NCBI GenBank assembly: GCA_033065855.1
Contig: JAVXUO010000473.1
Location: 248,001-312,000 of the forward strand
Length of the DNA: 64,000 nucleotides
Source: Escallonia rubra
Taxonomy: Eukaryota; Streptophyta; Magnoliopsida; Escalloniales; Escalloniaceae
Reading direction: 5' to 3'
The position numbers and the translations under genes were made by a program. How positions within the stretch are numbered: position 1 is the stretch's first letter; each line of letters begins with the position of its first letter. Positions 11,018 through 24,495 of this stretch are shown piece by piece. The notes below the pieces were generated by a model. That model was not told the DNA's origin. It did not search any database and saw only the letters and a program-made list of their open reading frames with translations.

Positions 11018-12895
11018 CACGTAAACATCGAGTTCACGGCAAAATTAAACCCTAATCTTTATACCAATATTTATAGTATGAGATTACAGGAACTTGACAG
11101 CTGGCATTATGGGATGACAAAGATTCAGACCAAGGATCATTATTAGTCCTTTTTGTTGCCCACTTTTCTAATAGCACCGTTGACGCTTTCGTTTTCGGTA
11201 GGTTATCCTTTTAAGGCAAAAAGTTTTCCCCCCATGACCATGACCAATGCTAATCACTTATTAATTCACGTGTTTGAACATACTCATGCATATCCTTTTC
11301 ATACTTTTGAGTCAATATTAATTGCTAATCAGAAGAAAAGTAAAGCGAGGAGGAAGCACTTTACCTACTTTGTTCCTAACTTTCTAAAAAGCATCTTTCA
11401 TATTAAGATTTTATGGCAAGAAAATATAAACTTTGCCCTTGGGTCCAATCGAAGAGTGCCTTGTACCACCTTCACTTAAAAGATATAATTACATGTCTCT
11501 TTATGAAAAAGTAACACCATGTTTGCTTGTTTCTGGTATAAATTTTAAGGTAATTAAGTACATGAAAATATGAAGTAATCAATGGTAGACCTTAGAGACT
11601 TTGAAACTTGCACGCGATTTTACAAGCAATGGAAATTTGCTTTCCTTATTTTGGGGAGAGTGACGTAAACTAACAATATAAGCTAACTTAAAGCAAGCTT
11701 CAAATTTTAAAAAGGGGAAGAAAGTGGAGAGAAGGATTAGTGATTTCTCTTCATTTTTCTTGCTTGCGAGTTTTATAAATGGGGAAAGTAAGAGGAAATT
11801 GTCTTGAGAGTTGTTTGGGTTTAGAAGAATTTATGATTGTGTTTCCAAAAACAAAAAGCTCATTTTTACCTTCGTTTTTATATAATTTTTATTTTGGGTA
11901 AAGATGTCCTTAATTAATTTCTGTAAAAATAAGTTACTCTCCTAAGTTGGAAACAATTAGATTAAAGAATTCCTTACAAAGAAAAATGATCTAGCGACTG
12001 TGAAAGTTAAAATAGGAGCCGCGCTTGTGCTTCACTAACCCACTCCATGCTAAGTTATGAAAAACCCTATTGGCTCTTCAGTAACCTACTCACGCGTTTC
12101 ATCGCCAACGGGCTATAAAAATCCTATTTGCACAGCATTGATGATTCAAGTAGACTGTATAAAGCCACAACATGTTATCGGAGATAGAAAATTACACAAA
12201 ATTACGATATACAAAATATAACATAAAATTAAAAATACTCTCGAGTCGAAAAATACGAATACGTACACCAACAACTTTATGCATCAATCGAAACTAACTT
12301 CGCTCACCTCGAACAATCTCAAGAATGCATCCTTATCATTGACCGCGTCCGAGCACAAAAAGATCAAGAAAAAGAACAAACTGTCTTTGTAATTGGCCGT
12401 CAAATTGCTGACTTCAGAAACGACCGGACTCACGACAACAAAAGACCACTTTCGACGGCGTCACACGCGCGCTATCCGCCGGCTAGTAGTAGTAGCAGCT
12501 TTAGAAGACTTCCCCTCAAAGTCCAGCGAAGCGGCGCACGTGATGCTTCGTGAGCTGGCTGGCGTATGCTGAGAATCTAGCTACGCTCTTTGTCCCGGCT
12601 GAAAACGACGCCAGTCCTTGCCTTTCACTCACCTCTCCTCCCCCACTCCCTTCAAGATCCTCCAATCTCAACACAAACTCAAGTACACTACTAATCTGCC
12701 CTTCTCTCTTTGCTCTCTACTTTCTGGGGTATCTCGCGATCCCTAATGTTTTCATCAAGCAACATGCATTGTGTTTTGATCTGCTTCTGATGAGTGTTGA
12801 TCAACGTGGGTGTGATGGGTTTTCTTTGTTTTTGCTTTTGTTTTGGGTTTAGATCTACGGCTGCGGCAGCGGCTGTTGGGTGAGAGGCAAAAGGG
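11018..12895 (+). promoter_or_regulatory. Upstream region and leader of SMT1
   Basis: 1.9 kb lies between hAT copy 3 and the SMT1 start codon. A TATA-like TATAAAAA at about 12113 is far from the ATG. A CT-rich, T-rich stretch at 12600-12725 resembles a plant transcript leader. GT at 12729 and a T-rich tract ending TTTAG at 12852 could bound a 124-base leader intron, which is an inference. The 108-codon ORF at 11153-11479 has no recognisable domain. Confidence 0.4.
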
Positions 12896-15800
12896 ATGTC
12901 GAAAGCTGGAGCCTTGGATCTGGCAACCGGCCTCGGTGGAAAGATTGACAAGACCGATGTTCTCTCTGCCGTCGACAAGTATCTTTAACTTTCGCTCTCT
13001 ATACTCGTTGGAATCTGTAGTTTGCGTTCTCTATCTAGATCAATGCTTTTATCTCTCGCTATGCCTCTTGCATGCAAGATTTTTAAGTTTTTCTACGAGT
13101 AGTGCAGTACGTATTGGCAGATAGAACTTCTATGAATGAGGTTGAACTGATATATTTTTCTAATTAGCTGCTAATGTGGTTCCTAATCTGTGTTTCTATA
13201 ACTGAGTCATGAATGTATTAGTTCAATACTGCTGCTTTATAGCCTCATAATCTCATGATTTTGATCCCAAATCCTAGCTGACATGTTTTACCGGATATAA
13301 GACTGTGATTTGGAATAAATATTATGTTGAGACAAAGATGTTTATGCATGCTAGCAACTGTAGCAAACATTGTCTTTGACTTTGTGGGCTTTTTTAATGG
13401 ATTTTGATTTGCTTGCTTTGTTTGAGGTTATCTTTTTTTCTTTTTTTAAAGTTACACTTACCAGTTTAGATATTCAGGTATGAGAAGTATCATGTGTCTT
13501 TTGGAGGTGAAGAGGAAGCTAGAAAGGCCAATTACACTGACATGGTACTTTTGCCTTTTTTTTTTTTGTTTTATTTCCCTTTTTATCCTATATTGACTCT
13601 TTTGCCGGCCGCACTGGTTTCGAATGAAAGTTTAGATGTGATGATGATGCTGATTATTCTATCGACTCTGTGGTTATACTCTTTAGCCATTGTTTCTCTT
13701 TTTCAGTTTTATCGACTCTTCTTATTTCTCATGTCTGATTTTGACTGGGATCATATGATATCTTGCCTCACTTTAACTCTTTGGTTGGTGTCCTAATCAC
13801 GTATACTATGTTCAGTCTTGTAGTAGGTATTGCGAACTTCTTTCACTTTGAATCCCATTCTTGCGGAATATACGTTCTGATGAAAATGAAACTCATAAAA
13901 GTTTGTGATTTTTTTCATAGTTCCTCTGGATTTATCCTCAAACACTAATACGCTATTGGTTTACTCCTTTTGGAAATGTCAATAAATGATTTTGGGGTTG
14001 GGTAGGATTCATGAACTCGTAGTAATCTTGCATTTTTACAGAAGCACAAGAATTTTTAAGCACTTACACTCAAGCCAATCGTAGTCTACTATGTTTTTGC
14101 TACTTGATATCACCTACAAATTCACATAGCACTTGCTAAAATCACTTTGTGTGTCTTCAGGTGAATAAATATTACGATCTTGTGACCAGCTTCTACGAAT
14201 ATGGTTGGGGAGAGTCATTCCATTTTGCACACAGGTCAATGCTAAGTTCTTTATCTATGTTGTGTTGTTTCCTTGCCCTTTTCCCCAGATCTTTTAACAC
14301 TGCTTTGGACATGGATGCTGATAGTGGCTAATCATAAGCATCATATTTGGGCTTGCAGGTGGAAAGGGGAGTCTCTCCGAGAGAGCATTAAGCGTCATGA
14401 GCATTTCCTTGCTTTACAACTAGGCCTAAAACCTGGACAGAAGGTCTAATCTATTGCAACTTGCACCGATTAATTCTGTTCTTTGGGTTGATTTAGTGTG
14501 AAATATAATACCAATTTTCTACTGTCTGTAGGTGTTGGATGTAGGATGTGGAATTGGTGGACCATTGAGAGAAATAGCTCGATTTAGGTAGATGGCTACT
14601 CATATTTGGCTCTGTCGTTTGCTTAGACCTATTTGATCTGAATTTTCACTAATGAGCATCTAGTTATCATTATTTGGACTATATTATGACATATATTGGC
14701 AGGCCTTTTGGATCATAATTTTCACTTTTTCCTCCCGAATTTCCCTCTTTCTATATATTTACACCCCCTTTCCTACCTTTCTTCCATATAATTGTAAACA
14801 TATCTGTATAAAATAAAAGTGGACAAGGATCACTGGAGCATAATACGTGCCATTACCATGCAAATCTTGAAAGAATTGTATTTTCTTCAAATCCAGTATT
14901 GGACTCAAAGACATCTATATATACTTCCTAAGTATTTGGATTGAAACACCTTTCTTCAATGTGAGACATAATCGTGTACAATCTCTGTCGACATTAGTTC
15001 TTTAAGACATCGCCGTGAAACGACTGGCAAATAACAACTATAAATCCAGCTTAGAACGTTGCCTTGATGAGGTAGCTATTAATGCTAAATTGGTGTGGAA
15101 ATAACGACGAATATAGGAGAGTCATGCTCATGCAATCTGATGCTGCAACTGGAGTATGACACTTTACATATATCAATATGAAGGGTTTATACAAGACATT
15201 GTTGCAGCATATTGTTGAGCGTCATAGTTGAGTATTTATGCTTTAGCATTAGTATGTTACAGCTTTTTTTACATAGGACATTTCATTGCACACAAAACAT
15301 TACTAATTGTTAGCAACTAGATGCCATCCGCTACTATCTATAAAAGAAACACCAAAGCAAAAACGGAAAGCTATATAGCGTCTCTCTCATAAGCAGCAAT
15401 CAATTGTACCCCAGTTCATAAACAGGATCAAATTTACATAAAATCTGAGAAAAATATTTCAAGACATGAGCTTTCAGTTTGATCATAATCATCATATTTT
15501 AACCTGGTACCTAACACCATCAATTTGAGTAGCTTTCCAGCAAAAATCCTTGCGGTCTTTAGCCTATAGGTGGTGTATAGCGAACAGCTGTTTTTGTTTA
15601 GTTTCCTGAGGCAGGCCTCTAAGGTCCCTCCTTTACATTTTCGGTGGTCCTTTCTAGCTCCATCTTCCAAAGGCGAAGGATTCTGACTTACAAAATTTCT
15701 TCTAAGAATAGTCTGGTATATACAGCAGTATAGTGACATCAAAGTACACATGACAGATTGTTTCTTGACTAGTATTTCAAAGATCACCCACATTACCAAT

Positions 15801-18800
15801 TACCAGTTCCATCTTTTTAGTCAATCCTTAGCACTCTATCTGTTTTAATAAGTCGGCCACATCCTTTATGCTGTAAAAACCAGCCGTTGCAATGATATAA
15901 TGCACTGTTACACCCAATTATCTTTCTGACAACTGGCTTACTGGCCCATATGTTCCTTGATATAGATCTGAAAAAGGATAAGAAAAGGATGCTCCCTTCC
16001 AATCTTTTGTTCTTTCCCATTCATTTCACCAAATTTAACTCCTAACCCTTTATTAAATTTCCCTATGTTCTCAGTAAAAAAATAGTTAACACAGATACGT
16101 TATCTGGAAAAAATTAAAGTTACTTATCAGTCTTTCTTATGTTGGTATTCCCCCTTTGGTACCCTCTTTTTCCTTTTTATACTTATGTATATGATAAAAC
16201 AGCAAGCAGCAGTTCCAGGTCATATCTACATAGCTCAATGACTCATGCTATTTGTTACTGGTGTTAATATGCAAAGTGAGAGCTTTTCCTTGCCAAAGGA
16301 AAAACAGAAAAAGACAACATAATAAATGGCTTCTCTGCTAATTGTGGTGTCAGCTAGGTAAAGTCTCTTCGCATCGTAACAAGAGACTTGGGAGTGGTTC
16401 CCGTCTAAATACGGACCTTTTTTTTTGGGGGTGGGGTGGTGTCGGCGGTCAAGGGAGGGGAAAGGCTGCCCCCCATTGTGTAGCCCGAGTGGCCTCCTAT
16501 TGAGTCCCCTTACGCCGCACCCAAGGAAAAAAAAAACCTTGTCTGCTAATATGTGTATCTGGGGAGGTCTTCATTAAGCTGTTTACATCAATGATGTTTC
16601 AAAAATTGTTACCTAGAGTCTGACTTGGATTTTTATCTGGCAGCTTGGCATCCGTTACAGGCCTGAACAACAACGAATATCAGATAGCAAGAGGAAAGGT
16701 ACATGCTTCTGCCTTGCCAAAATTTTGAATTGAATAGCCGACTTCAGTGCATGCTCATGAGAACAAATCACTTTTGGTCTAGAAACTTGGTTCATTCTTA
16801 GTGAAACCCTACTTAGGGTGTTGGAACTGTGAACACTCTTAGAAGGTTAAAGTGTCTGCGTCAAACACACGACACGACATTAAAGTGTCCCAATTTCCCT
16901 TTTTTTTTTCTTTTTCTCTTACATGTTGGGATATGGGGACACTCTGAGACACCTCTGTTCTGTTTCTTACATATGGTTATTCTGATTCATATGTAATATA
17001 ATGGTCACGTTAGCTGTTTCTTTCTGTTGCTTGATAGGTCTTGAATCGCGTTGCAGGAGTGGACCAGACCTGCGACTTCATGAAGGTTGGTGGTCGTTAA
17101 AAGCCAACTTTTTTTCCGTTATGGACTTTATCTCTGCCTGCTAATTTCATAGTTATTTTATGATGATGCAGGCTGATTTCATGAAGATGCCCTTCCCTGA
17201 AAATAATTTTGACGCAGTCTATGCAATTGAGGCTACCTGCCATGCTCCAGATGCAGTATGTCTCTACGAAGCATCAAACTTCTGACATGATGTTTCAAAA
17301 ATACTCAGTAATTAGAATCAAATATCAACTGTCAAAAGTTCCTAACTTGCATCTTTACCTGAAGGTTGGATGCTACAAAGAGATATATAGAGTATTGAAG
17401 CCCGGCCAGTATTTTGCTGCATATGAATGGTGCATGACAGGCTCCTTTGATCCCAACAACGAAGAGCACCAACGAATCAAGGTATTCTAAGAGGCTCTCG
17501 TTAATTACTTCTATTTTTAAACTGAAATATGCTTGATAAAAAATTGATGCACGCAGGCAGAAATTGAGCTTGGTGATGGCCTCCCTGACATTAGGTCGAC
17601 TACACAATGTCTTGAAGCTCTTAAAAAAGCAGGTTTTGAAGTGAGTGAAAGATGCTACTCTTTCTTCTTATATGCTACCACCGTTTCAAAATTGTTGTTC
17701 CTTTGACCTTTTTGTAGAGTTATAGGACCTGGATCCCTTTCACTTTTTGCGGATACCAATTAAAGCTATAATAGTTACAAAAAAGGAAACAAAAATTGTT
17801 TTATAAGTTAAAAGATGTAGAAACATAGTTCGAGGCCCAGTGTAACCAGGAATCTTTCTAACTCCAGCGATTCGCGATTTGGAATGAGCCATCAGAATTA
17901 CACATCGTGGATTAGCTTTCACATTGGAGAAACCATGAGATTCTTGGTTAAGTAGCAAATGAATCGCCAGTGTTGGCATTTTGTATTTTGAATAGGCAGA
18001 CCGTTACTTAGGCACCCTTTAATTGTGACGCCTATAATAATGCTGAGATTCATGCTTGAGAACCCCAAAAATTTGCTACATATAACTTTGCTAGATTCAA
18101 GTCACTTTTCAAGTCATATAGATTTTTCTTGTAATTCAAATTGAGTCTAAAATGCCCCATGCCTATATATGTAGGATGAGATAATATTCTACAGATTAAT
18201 AACCTAACAAGTTTTCCCATTGGGGGTTGATCCACAACTAGCGTTAGGAAGCTGACCTGGGGCTGTCAATGTCACACAGTGGACAGCCCAGATCTTCTTT
18301 TTAAAGAACTCAGAGACCAACTGCTACTCTTTGTAGCGTTGGTGCAAATCAACATAACTAGCCATGTAGCAAAAAAAAAAAGAGTATATCGTGTGGAACA
18401 TCAACCGCCCCTAATTTGGCGGTTGGTAGAGAGAGAAAAACACATTGTTTCCTCTTTATATGCCCTTGATGGTGTCTTTCTATCTTCTTAAAGCGGTAGA
18501 TAGAAATATCTCATATATCTTACTTGACCAATTTTGCTTGTACATCTCTTACGTGAATCTTACAAGTGCCCATCTTGCTTCAACAAATTGAACTGATAGA
18601 GTTTTATCTAAGATCCCATGGTGACTCATCTTCGGTTGGTTAGGTTTTTCCAACTCTATCCTCTCCTAGTCCCCTTCCGCGTCTCTGATCCTTGTAGCTA
18701 GTGCACTTCTAGGTGAATGAATTTAAATTTCGGCCAATCTCGGTCACAAGTCAAATTGGTGCAAAGTCAAGTTTAAGCAAGTAGGCCTAGGGGAGTCGAT

Positions 18801-20592
18801 TTACTGTGTAATCTGATTTTATAGATCTGAATTTGCAGGATCTGGAATATGTTTTCGATTACTGAGATGCATTCTTAAATTTTTACATTCTAGTTCTAGA
18901 TTTGCAAACAAGATTCTGGTAGCACTTTCTAGCAAACTTTTCGTGCTTCGAAATCGTGAATGTTGCAGCAGATTGTTTCAGTTGTTTTGTTTCTTGTTTC
19001 CATGGGTGATTAAGGGAGATGATAATGATGATTAGTAAAGCAAGATATATGGAGGATTTGAGGAACACTTTCATGTGAATGGCAGCGGATCAGTAAGTAA
19101 GAACAGGAGTTGAATTTAAGTCCTATCCCCAGAAAATAAGCGGTTGTAAGGGTTGGTAAAGTAATATGAACCATTACTTCACTGTGTTTGAGGAAAGCAG
19201 TAATCCGAACCGTCCACTAAGTGACGTGGACTGCCCTGGTTCAGCTGGGAAACATGGGACTTTTCCAGCGCTAACTGTGGATCGGCCCCTTTCCTATTAT
19301 GCAACATCGAATTCTTCAAATTACTTGGCAAAATTACTTATTGTCGTCCAATATCGTATATGTGCTAGCGCTATATATGCGCGTTTTTATACAAAAAGCA
19401 TGTTGAAGAACAATTTAGGTTCCTAATACACTTTCTGCATTCCACTTTAGCGGTACGAATAAGCCTACTGCTAACCTACCGCGTTCTGTTAGTGTCCCAC
19501 GATATAGAACATGCCAGGTAACATTGACCAGGCCAAACTTTGGGTGTTCATGTTCTACGTAGGAATTCACAAAAGTGTCAAAGGGACAAACGTTGTGAAG
19601 CAAAGAGAGTAGATGCTTTCGAAATTATGAGAATGAGACAATAAGCAGAAAAAGGTACTAACTTCTTTTCGTGTCTCAAGGTCATTTGGGATAAGGATCT
19701 TACAGGGGGCTCACCCGTCCCTTGGTACTTGCCTCTTGACAAAAGTCACTTCTCACTCACCGGTTTTCGTCTGACAGCTATTGGACGTTTTCTTACCAAG
19801 AGCATGGTAGGATCTCTTTCTATACTGGTTCATTTTTTTATCAACCGTGTGTATTTTGTACGTTTGCGGGTGAAATTGACCAGTGCTTTGGCTTATTGTT
19901 CTGTAGGTTGTCGCCCTAGAATACACTGGACTTGCTCCGAAGGGAAGTCAAAGGGTTCAATCGTTCCTGTCAAAAGCTGCAGAAGCGCTTGTTGAGGGTG
20001 GAAAGTGAGCACCTTCTTCCCTATACTTTACTGTCTTCTATGTTAGCAATTTAAAACCCTCTCCTGAGTCAGATGTTCATATTCCTCATTTTTAAAAATT
20101 GGGCGCGAGGCACTTGATTGGTGTCGCCACATTCGCCATTTGGTTGGTACCATCGTTATGGATTATTATAGGTCCATACTTGTCACTGTTATGAATCTAA
20201 CTCTTTATCATGGCCATCTTCGTCGGCGTTGTCGTGATTAACTAAGCCTTTGTCCCGAACTAGTTGGGGCAGTTATACGTATCCCTTTTCTTCTCTTTTT
20301 TCCCCATCCTCTACTTGAAATGCTCGTCCTAGTTTGTCATAGAGAAATAAGTTTTTACCGAGGAAATTTGCTCGTATTTGTTGCCATAGATACCTTAAAT
20401 TTCTGAGTTTTCATTTACGGTTCTGTTATAAGCAATCCGTTTGCTCGAGCCAGTAAAATTACGAGCTTCTTTGTACTTCTCCTGTTTGTCTACGAGTAGC
20501 TACTAACAGAATCATATTACTGGTCTTCCAGGAAGGAGATTTTCACGCCAATGTACTTCTTCTTGGCTCGGAAGCCTCTGGATGGTCAGTAG
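12896..20592 (+). CDS. SMT1: Cycloartenol C-24 methyltransferase (sterol methyltransferase 1)
   Basis: Thirteen coding exons with GT-AG borders and matching phases: 12896-12978, 13478-13544, 14161-14234, 14359-14443, 14532-14587, 16644-16698, 17038-17085, 17172-17255, 17365-17481, 17557-17640, 19681-19806, 19907-20004, 20532-20592. Together they encode 345 residues, close to the family's usual 336-350. The protein starts [15 protein letters not shown]. Visible signatures are the sterol-binding region [12 protein letters not shown] (62-73), SAM motif [12 protein letters not shown] (104-114), IEATCHAP (175-182), YEWC (204-207) and the C-terminal sterol-methyltransferase domain ending [11 protein letters not shown]. 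The enzyme transfers methyl from S-adenosylmethionine to C-24 of cycloartenol, the entry to C24-alkyl sterols, at the endoplasmic reticulum. Introns 5 (2056 bases) and 10 (2040 bases) are unusually long. The cycloartenol rather than 24-methylenelophenol preference (SMT1 versus SMT2) is inferred from the N-terminus and the absence of an SMT2-type membrane anchor. Confidence 0.96.
14588..16643 (+). other. Long SMT1 intron 5 with repeat-like insert
   Basis: A 2056-base intron, against 75-620 bases for most neighbours. At 16376-16530 it holds a GC-rich patch (GGGGTGGGGTGGTGTCGGCGG...CCCCCCATTGTGTAGCCCGAGTGG) whose end resembles the 82-bp repeat at 22437-22683 (CCATTGTGCGCCC). No ORF in the intron looks real. 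Confidence 0.5.
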
Positions 20593-20797
20593 CGCGAAGT
20601 GAGCGTTATTATCCTGCTACTTTGTGTGGATTCTTCTTTTGTGGGGATTTCGACCGGTGGAAAATGTTTGAACTGGGTATGACCATGCTTAGTTGGTTTT
20701 CTGTTAAGTTGCTTGTTTGTGCTCTTAAGTGATCTCGTATTCAAACATGGCAACACAAGCTCTGAGAGTTCACCCTTTTAGTGGCATTATAAAGAGC

Positions 20798-20803
20798 AAT
20801 AAA
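20798..20803 (+). terminator. Candidate SMT1 polyadenylation signal AATAAA
   Basis: AATAAA lies 206 bases after the SMT1 stop codon and is followed by A-rich sequence. Spacing fits a plant 3' UTR, but plant signals are loose. Confidence 0.4.
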
Positions 20804-21832
20804 AAGGAAAAAAAAAATCAGAAATTAATGGTCAGCATTTGCTTGATATCAACACCATTCTGTTGGTTGGTCAACAAAATATCGCTGTGAAAAAAAGAGC
20901 TACTTTTGACCAGAAAAATCAATCAGAAAAGTAACCCTGTTACACCATATGACTCACTGTTCTCTGTTAGAAAGATTTTGGCCGCAACCCTGTTACACCC
21001 TCTCCCATCTACATAGTGACCGTTTTGTCCCTAAATATTGTAAAAGATAATTGTCGCAAAATTTCCCCTTCTTTTCTGCTGTCGAATGAAAAAAAATCGC
21101 ATTTATACTACACAAGAAGCATATCTAAACTCAATTTGTCTATGGTAATTGTGCATATATCTAATTGGTAAATGATTTAATTCTTTGAAGCAATGTTGGA
21201 TTTGAAAAACTAAGAAGTATGCCCCCGAGCTTGGGTCATGTTTGGCAGGCCAGGTTCTAGTAAATGGTTGAAGAAGTAAGAAATCTATGTCCGAGTCTCA
21301 TTTGGCTCATATTACTTGTCCCAAAAGCGATTAGAGAGACTGCAGTGGATTGTGAAATGAATTTTTTTCATAATCATTCCAGTAGGTTTTTTGAAAATGT
21401 TAGGTACGCTGAAGTAAAAAGTAGTTCACGCCACTCCAAACTGGGATTAATTGACCATAAAACTATGCAAAAACACTGCAGACCTTTTTTGACCTCCCAA
21501 AATTTTAATTTGGTGTCCCAATCACTAATTAACGATTGGATCCCTTCTTTTTGGGATGTCTCTTAGATTTTTAGGGTAAAATGCCATCATACGGACCACA
21601 ACTGATGCCACCTTCCACCCCCCTTTTCCCCGCAGGCCGTCGTCACCACCATCGCCACCGCAACACCACTCCATCAACCCATGAGCACCTTCTATCCATT
21701 ACCCCGACTAGCCAACCTTGGTCATGACCACCTCCAACACCATAACCACCATCAATTGTAAACATTCACAACAACTTAAAAGCACCAACCTCTGAAGTTA
21801 TCAAACTACGAGGCACAAAAATATCTACGGAC

Positions 21833-22263
21833 AGTGGCGGAGGCAGCACGTGGCACCGGCGTGCACGTGTATACCTACTACTCCCATATTTCACTATCCT
21901 GTATATTAGGCATTTTAGGTCATATGTACAAAAATACCCAGTTCAAATTTCTGGGGTTGCTTAAAATGGGATGTCATCTTGCATGTCAAAATTACACTAA
22001 TAAAGAAAAGTGATATTTGAGCTCCACGATCACCATTTGAGTTCTGCTTGCAATGCTAAAGGCCTTAAAGTGTCGCTATGTATCCACTTTAGCGGGAAAA
22101 AAAAATAGAGCTAAAATAAGGAAGTAATATTTGAGCTCCACTTTCGATTCTAGAGGTGTTAAAAGTGATGCAATATAGCCACTTTTCGTATAAAAGTAGA
22201 TCTAAAAAATCAATTTCCAAGTTTTAGCTTTTTATAGTAAGTGTTCCTGGCTCCCCCGCCACT
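21833..22263. mobile_element. MITE-like element with AGTGGCGG...CCGCCACT ends
   Basis: AGTGGCGGAGGCAGC at the left faces TTCCTGGCTCCCCCGCCACT at the right, a widespread plant transposon terminus (usual form AGTGGCGGAGCCAGG). The element is 431 bases with no coding capacity. A target duplication was not clear, so the superfamily is left open. Confidence 0.55.
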
Positions 22264-22436
22264 ATTGCCAGAGTTATTGTTGGCATTTGATACCTTTTCC
22301 TCTGTCTATTATGGTCACCATTAAAATCATTGGTAAAGGCATCGTAAGAGAGACCTCAAATTCGATCTAATTGGTGAAGTGTTTGCAAAATAATACTGCT
22401 CTAAAAAATTAGTCTTCACTGATAAGTTATACAAGC

Positions 22437-22683
22437 CAAAAGGCATCGAGTCTTATGACGGATGGGATATTTGAAATAAGGGAGGGAGCACTACAGGGTC
22501 TCTCCCTACTCTGTACTAGGTCAAAGGTTTGAGTCTCGCGGGGGTGAGATGTTTGGGGTAAGGGACGGACATGGAGAGGGTCTCTATATTTTCTCTGCAA
22601 GGTCAAAGATTCAAGTCTCACGGAAGGGTGGGATATTTGGGGTAAGCGAGGGGGAGGTCTATCTCCCATTGTGCGCCCCTTCA
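22437..22683. repeat. Three tandem copies of an 82-bp SINE-like unit
   Basis: Units start near 22437, 22519 and 22601. Each has a (G)GTCAAAGGTTTGAGTCTCG-like head, a GGGATATTTGGGGTAAG-like middle and a GGTCTCTCC tail. The head resembles a pol III B box (GGTTCGANTCC), so the unit may come from a tRNA-derived SINE. The first unit is the most diverged. Confidence 0.6.
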
Positions 22684-23464
22684 ATGGACCAAAAAAAAAA
22701 TTCTCATCCTACTAACTTAAGATGGTAGTTAAAAATAGAAGCACAAGGAAATTATCAAAATCGCGGTTGGTATTCTTAGCTAAACTACTATTTTGAGGCC
22801 AGTTACAATGTAACTAATCAAAAGACGACTTAAAGGGTGTTTGAGATTGATTTCATAAGGGTCAAACTTGATTAAGTGTTCGGCTATAAAAAGTAATATG
22901 TTTTAATGTACTCAGAACTGATTAAATTCAGTTTAATCAATTTTGGAGAATCAGGTTTGACCAAGAGAATACCAAAATATCCTCAAATATAATCAGAAAA
23001 TAAATACCCCATTTAGAACTGAATTCACTATGTGGTAATTTTATCACACTAAACTTACTTTCATCCCTTTTTATCCTTACACCGTAAACAACTTTTGATC
23101 AATTATGATTGAAGCTGATTTTAAAAATTTATTCCGATTTAATCAAAATCGACTTTTGATAGGTCTGCCTCGTTATCAAAATAACGAGGTTCAAACTGGC
23201 TGTTGAATACCAAAGTAATGAGGTTCAAACGGCATCGTCTTCTTGATAATGGGGTCACCGGCTGTTGAATACCAAAATATTATCAAACTTGGCGTTTGGC
23301 ATATATTTTGAAGGTTCAAACTGAGTTGAATCAAATAATTAGTTCTTGACAAAAAAAAAATGAAGTAATAGTAATTGGATCGGCTTCTAAAAGCTAAAGA
23401 GAAAAAAGTACACATGAATCTAGGAAAGTGTAGATTTCGGATTTAATAGTTCTTAGAGAATATA

Positions 23465-23472
23465 GTTTAACC
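23465..23472. repeat. Target-site duplicate (left) of hAT copy 2
   Basis: GTTTAACC is identical to 27305-27312 and immediately abuts the inverted terminal repeat. Confidence 0.95.
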
Positions 23473-24198
23473 TAGAGATGTCAAAGGGCCGGGCTTGGGC
23501 CGGCCCAGCCCAAGCCCATCAGGCCTGCTGTCGGGCCGGGCCGGGCCAGTGGGGCTGCCAACCGGGCCGGGCCGGGCCTGCCGAAGGGAAACCTAGGCCC
23601 AGTCCAGGCCCTGGCCCTAGGCCCAATATCTAGGGCCGGGCTTGGGCCGGGCCCGGGCCCAAAATTTTTTTTTCTTCTTGTTATTCAATTTTAAATTCCA
23701 TCTCTAGCCTCTAGGCAATATTCACAATTTAACGAACCTAATCTTTATCCTTTTATTTCATTATAAGTAATATACATATGTATGTATGTATATAATAATA
23801 ATATTTGTTAGCCATTATATTTTTTATTATATGTTAAACATTTTCATACTCTTCTTGGTGAGCTTTATTAATAAAATCTTAACACATAACAATTTATATA
23901 GAAAAATAATAAATGTGTTCATAGGCCCTCCTCCTTTTATCCGGGCTTGGGACCGGCTGCTTGTAAACAAACAGGCGAAGTTACCTATTTTTTTATATAT
24001 ACGAAAAAATATATATCTTGCTTGTAAAAAATTATTTTATATATATGGAAAAAAAGTATATTTTGTGAAAAAATTTATTCTTAAAACTTTAACAATCAAA
24101 ATAATAATGCATGTCTATCCAAAATATCAGCAATCAAAGATCAAGAAATCTGCAACGTCAACCAAAAGGATCAAAAGAGGAAAATAAAAACAAATTAC

Positions 24199-24495
24199 CT
24201 AATCATCCAGAAGTATTTCAATATCCGAGTCACTGCTCTTCCTATCATCAATCGGTTTATCTTGCTCGCGGTAATTCGCATCAAGATAATCCTTCCAACA
24301 TACACATAGCTCGAGCGACTCGGGGTTAAGACGACTCCTCCTGTCATCCAAAACCCTCCCGCTTGCTGAAAATGCCGACTCTGAAGCAACCCGTGAGGCT
24401 TTCACTGGCATTACATCCCGTGCAATTTGGGATAAAGTTTTATACATGTTTTGATTTTGTTTCCAAAAATTTAACAAATTAAAATTAACCTGTTC
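24199..24495 (-). pseudogene. Severed hATC dimerisation tail of the copy 2 transposase
   Basis: It continues in the frame of the upstream ORF: after TAA come EQVNFN and LLNFWKQNQNMYKTLSQIAR, then ASESAFSASGRVLDDRRSRL and a tail ending SDSDIEILLDD. The first part is the usual lead-in, and ASESAFS..GR is the core of the hAT C-terminal dimerisation domain. With the stop read through, the product would be about 758 codons. An internal ATG at 24477 is unlikely to be used. Confidence 0.85.

Larger units (their letters stand above)
20804..23464. other. Intergenic region with small repeats
   Basis: It holds the MITE-like element at 21833-22263 and the 82-bp triplicate at 22437-22683, both listed separately. 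At 23195-23275 the phrase GGCTGTTGAATACCAAA occurs twice. ORFs here (for example 21264-21566) have no recognisable domain. Confidence 0.5.

Noticed and set aside
17332-17607. Minus-strand ORF across SMT1 exons 9 and 10
   Set aside because: Shadow of SMT1 coding exons and their short intron.
23786-24187. 133-codon plus-strand ORF inside hAT copy 2
   Set aside because: Composition follows the AT-rich leader (Ile/Tyr/Lys-rich), opposite the transposase. No conserved motif.
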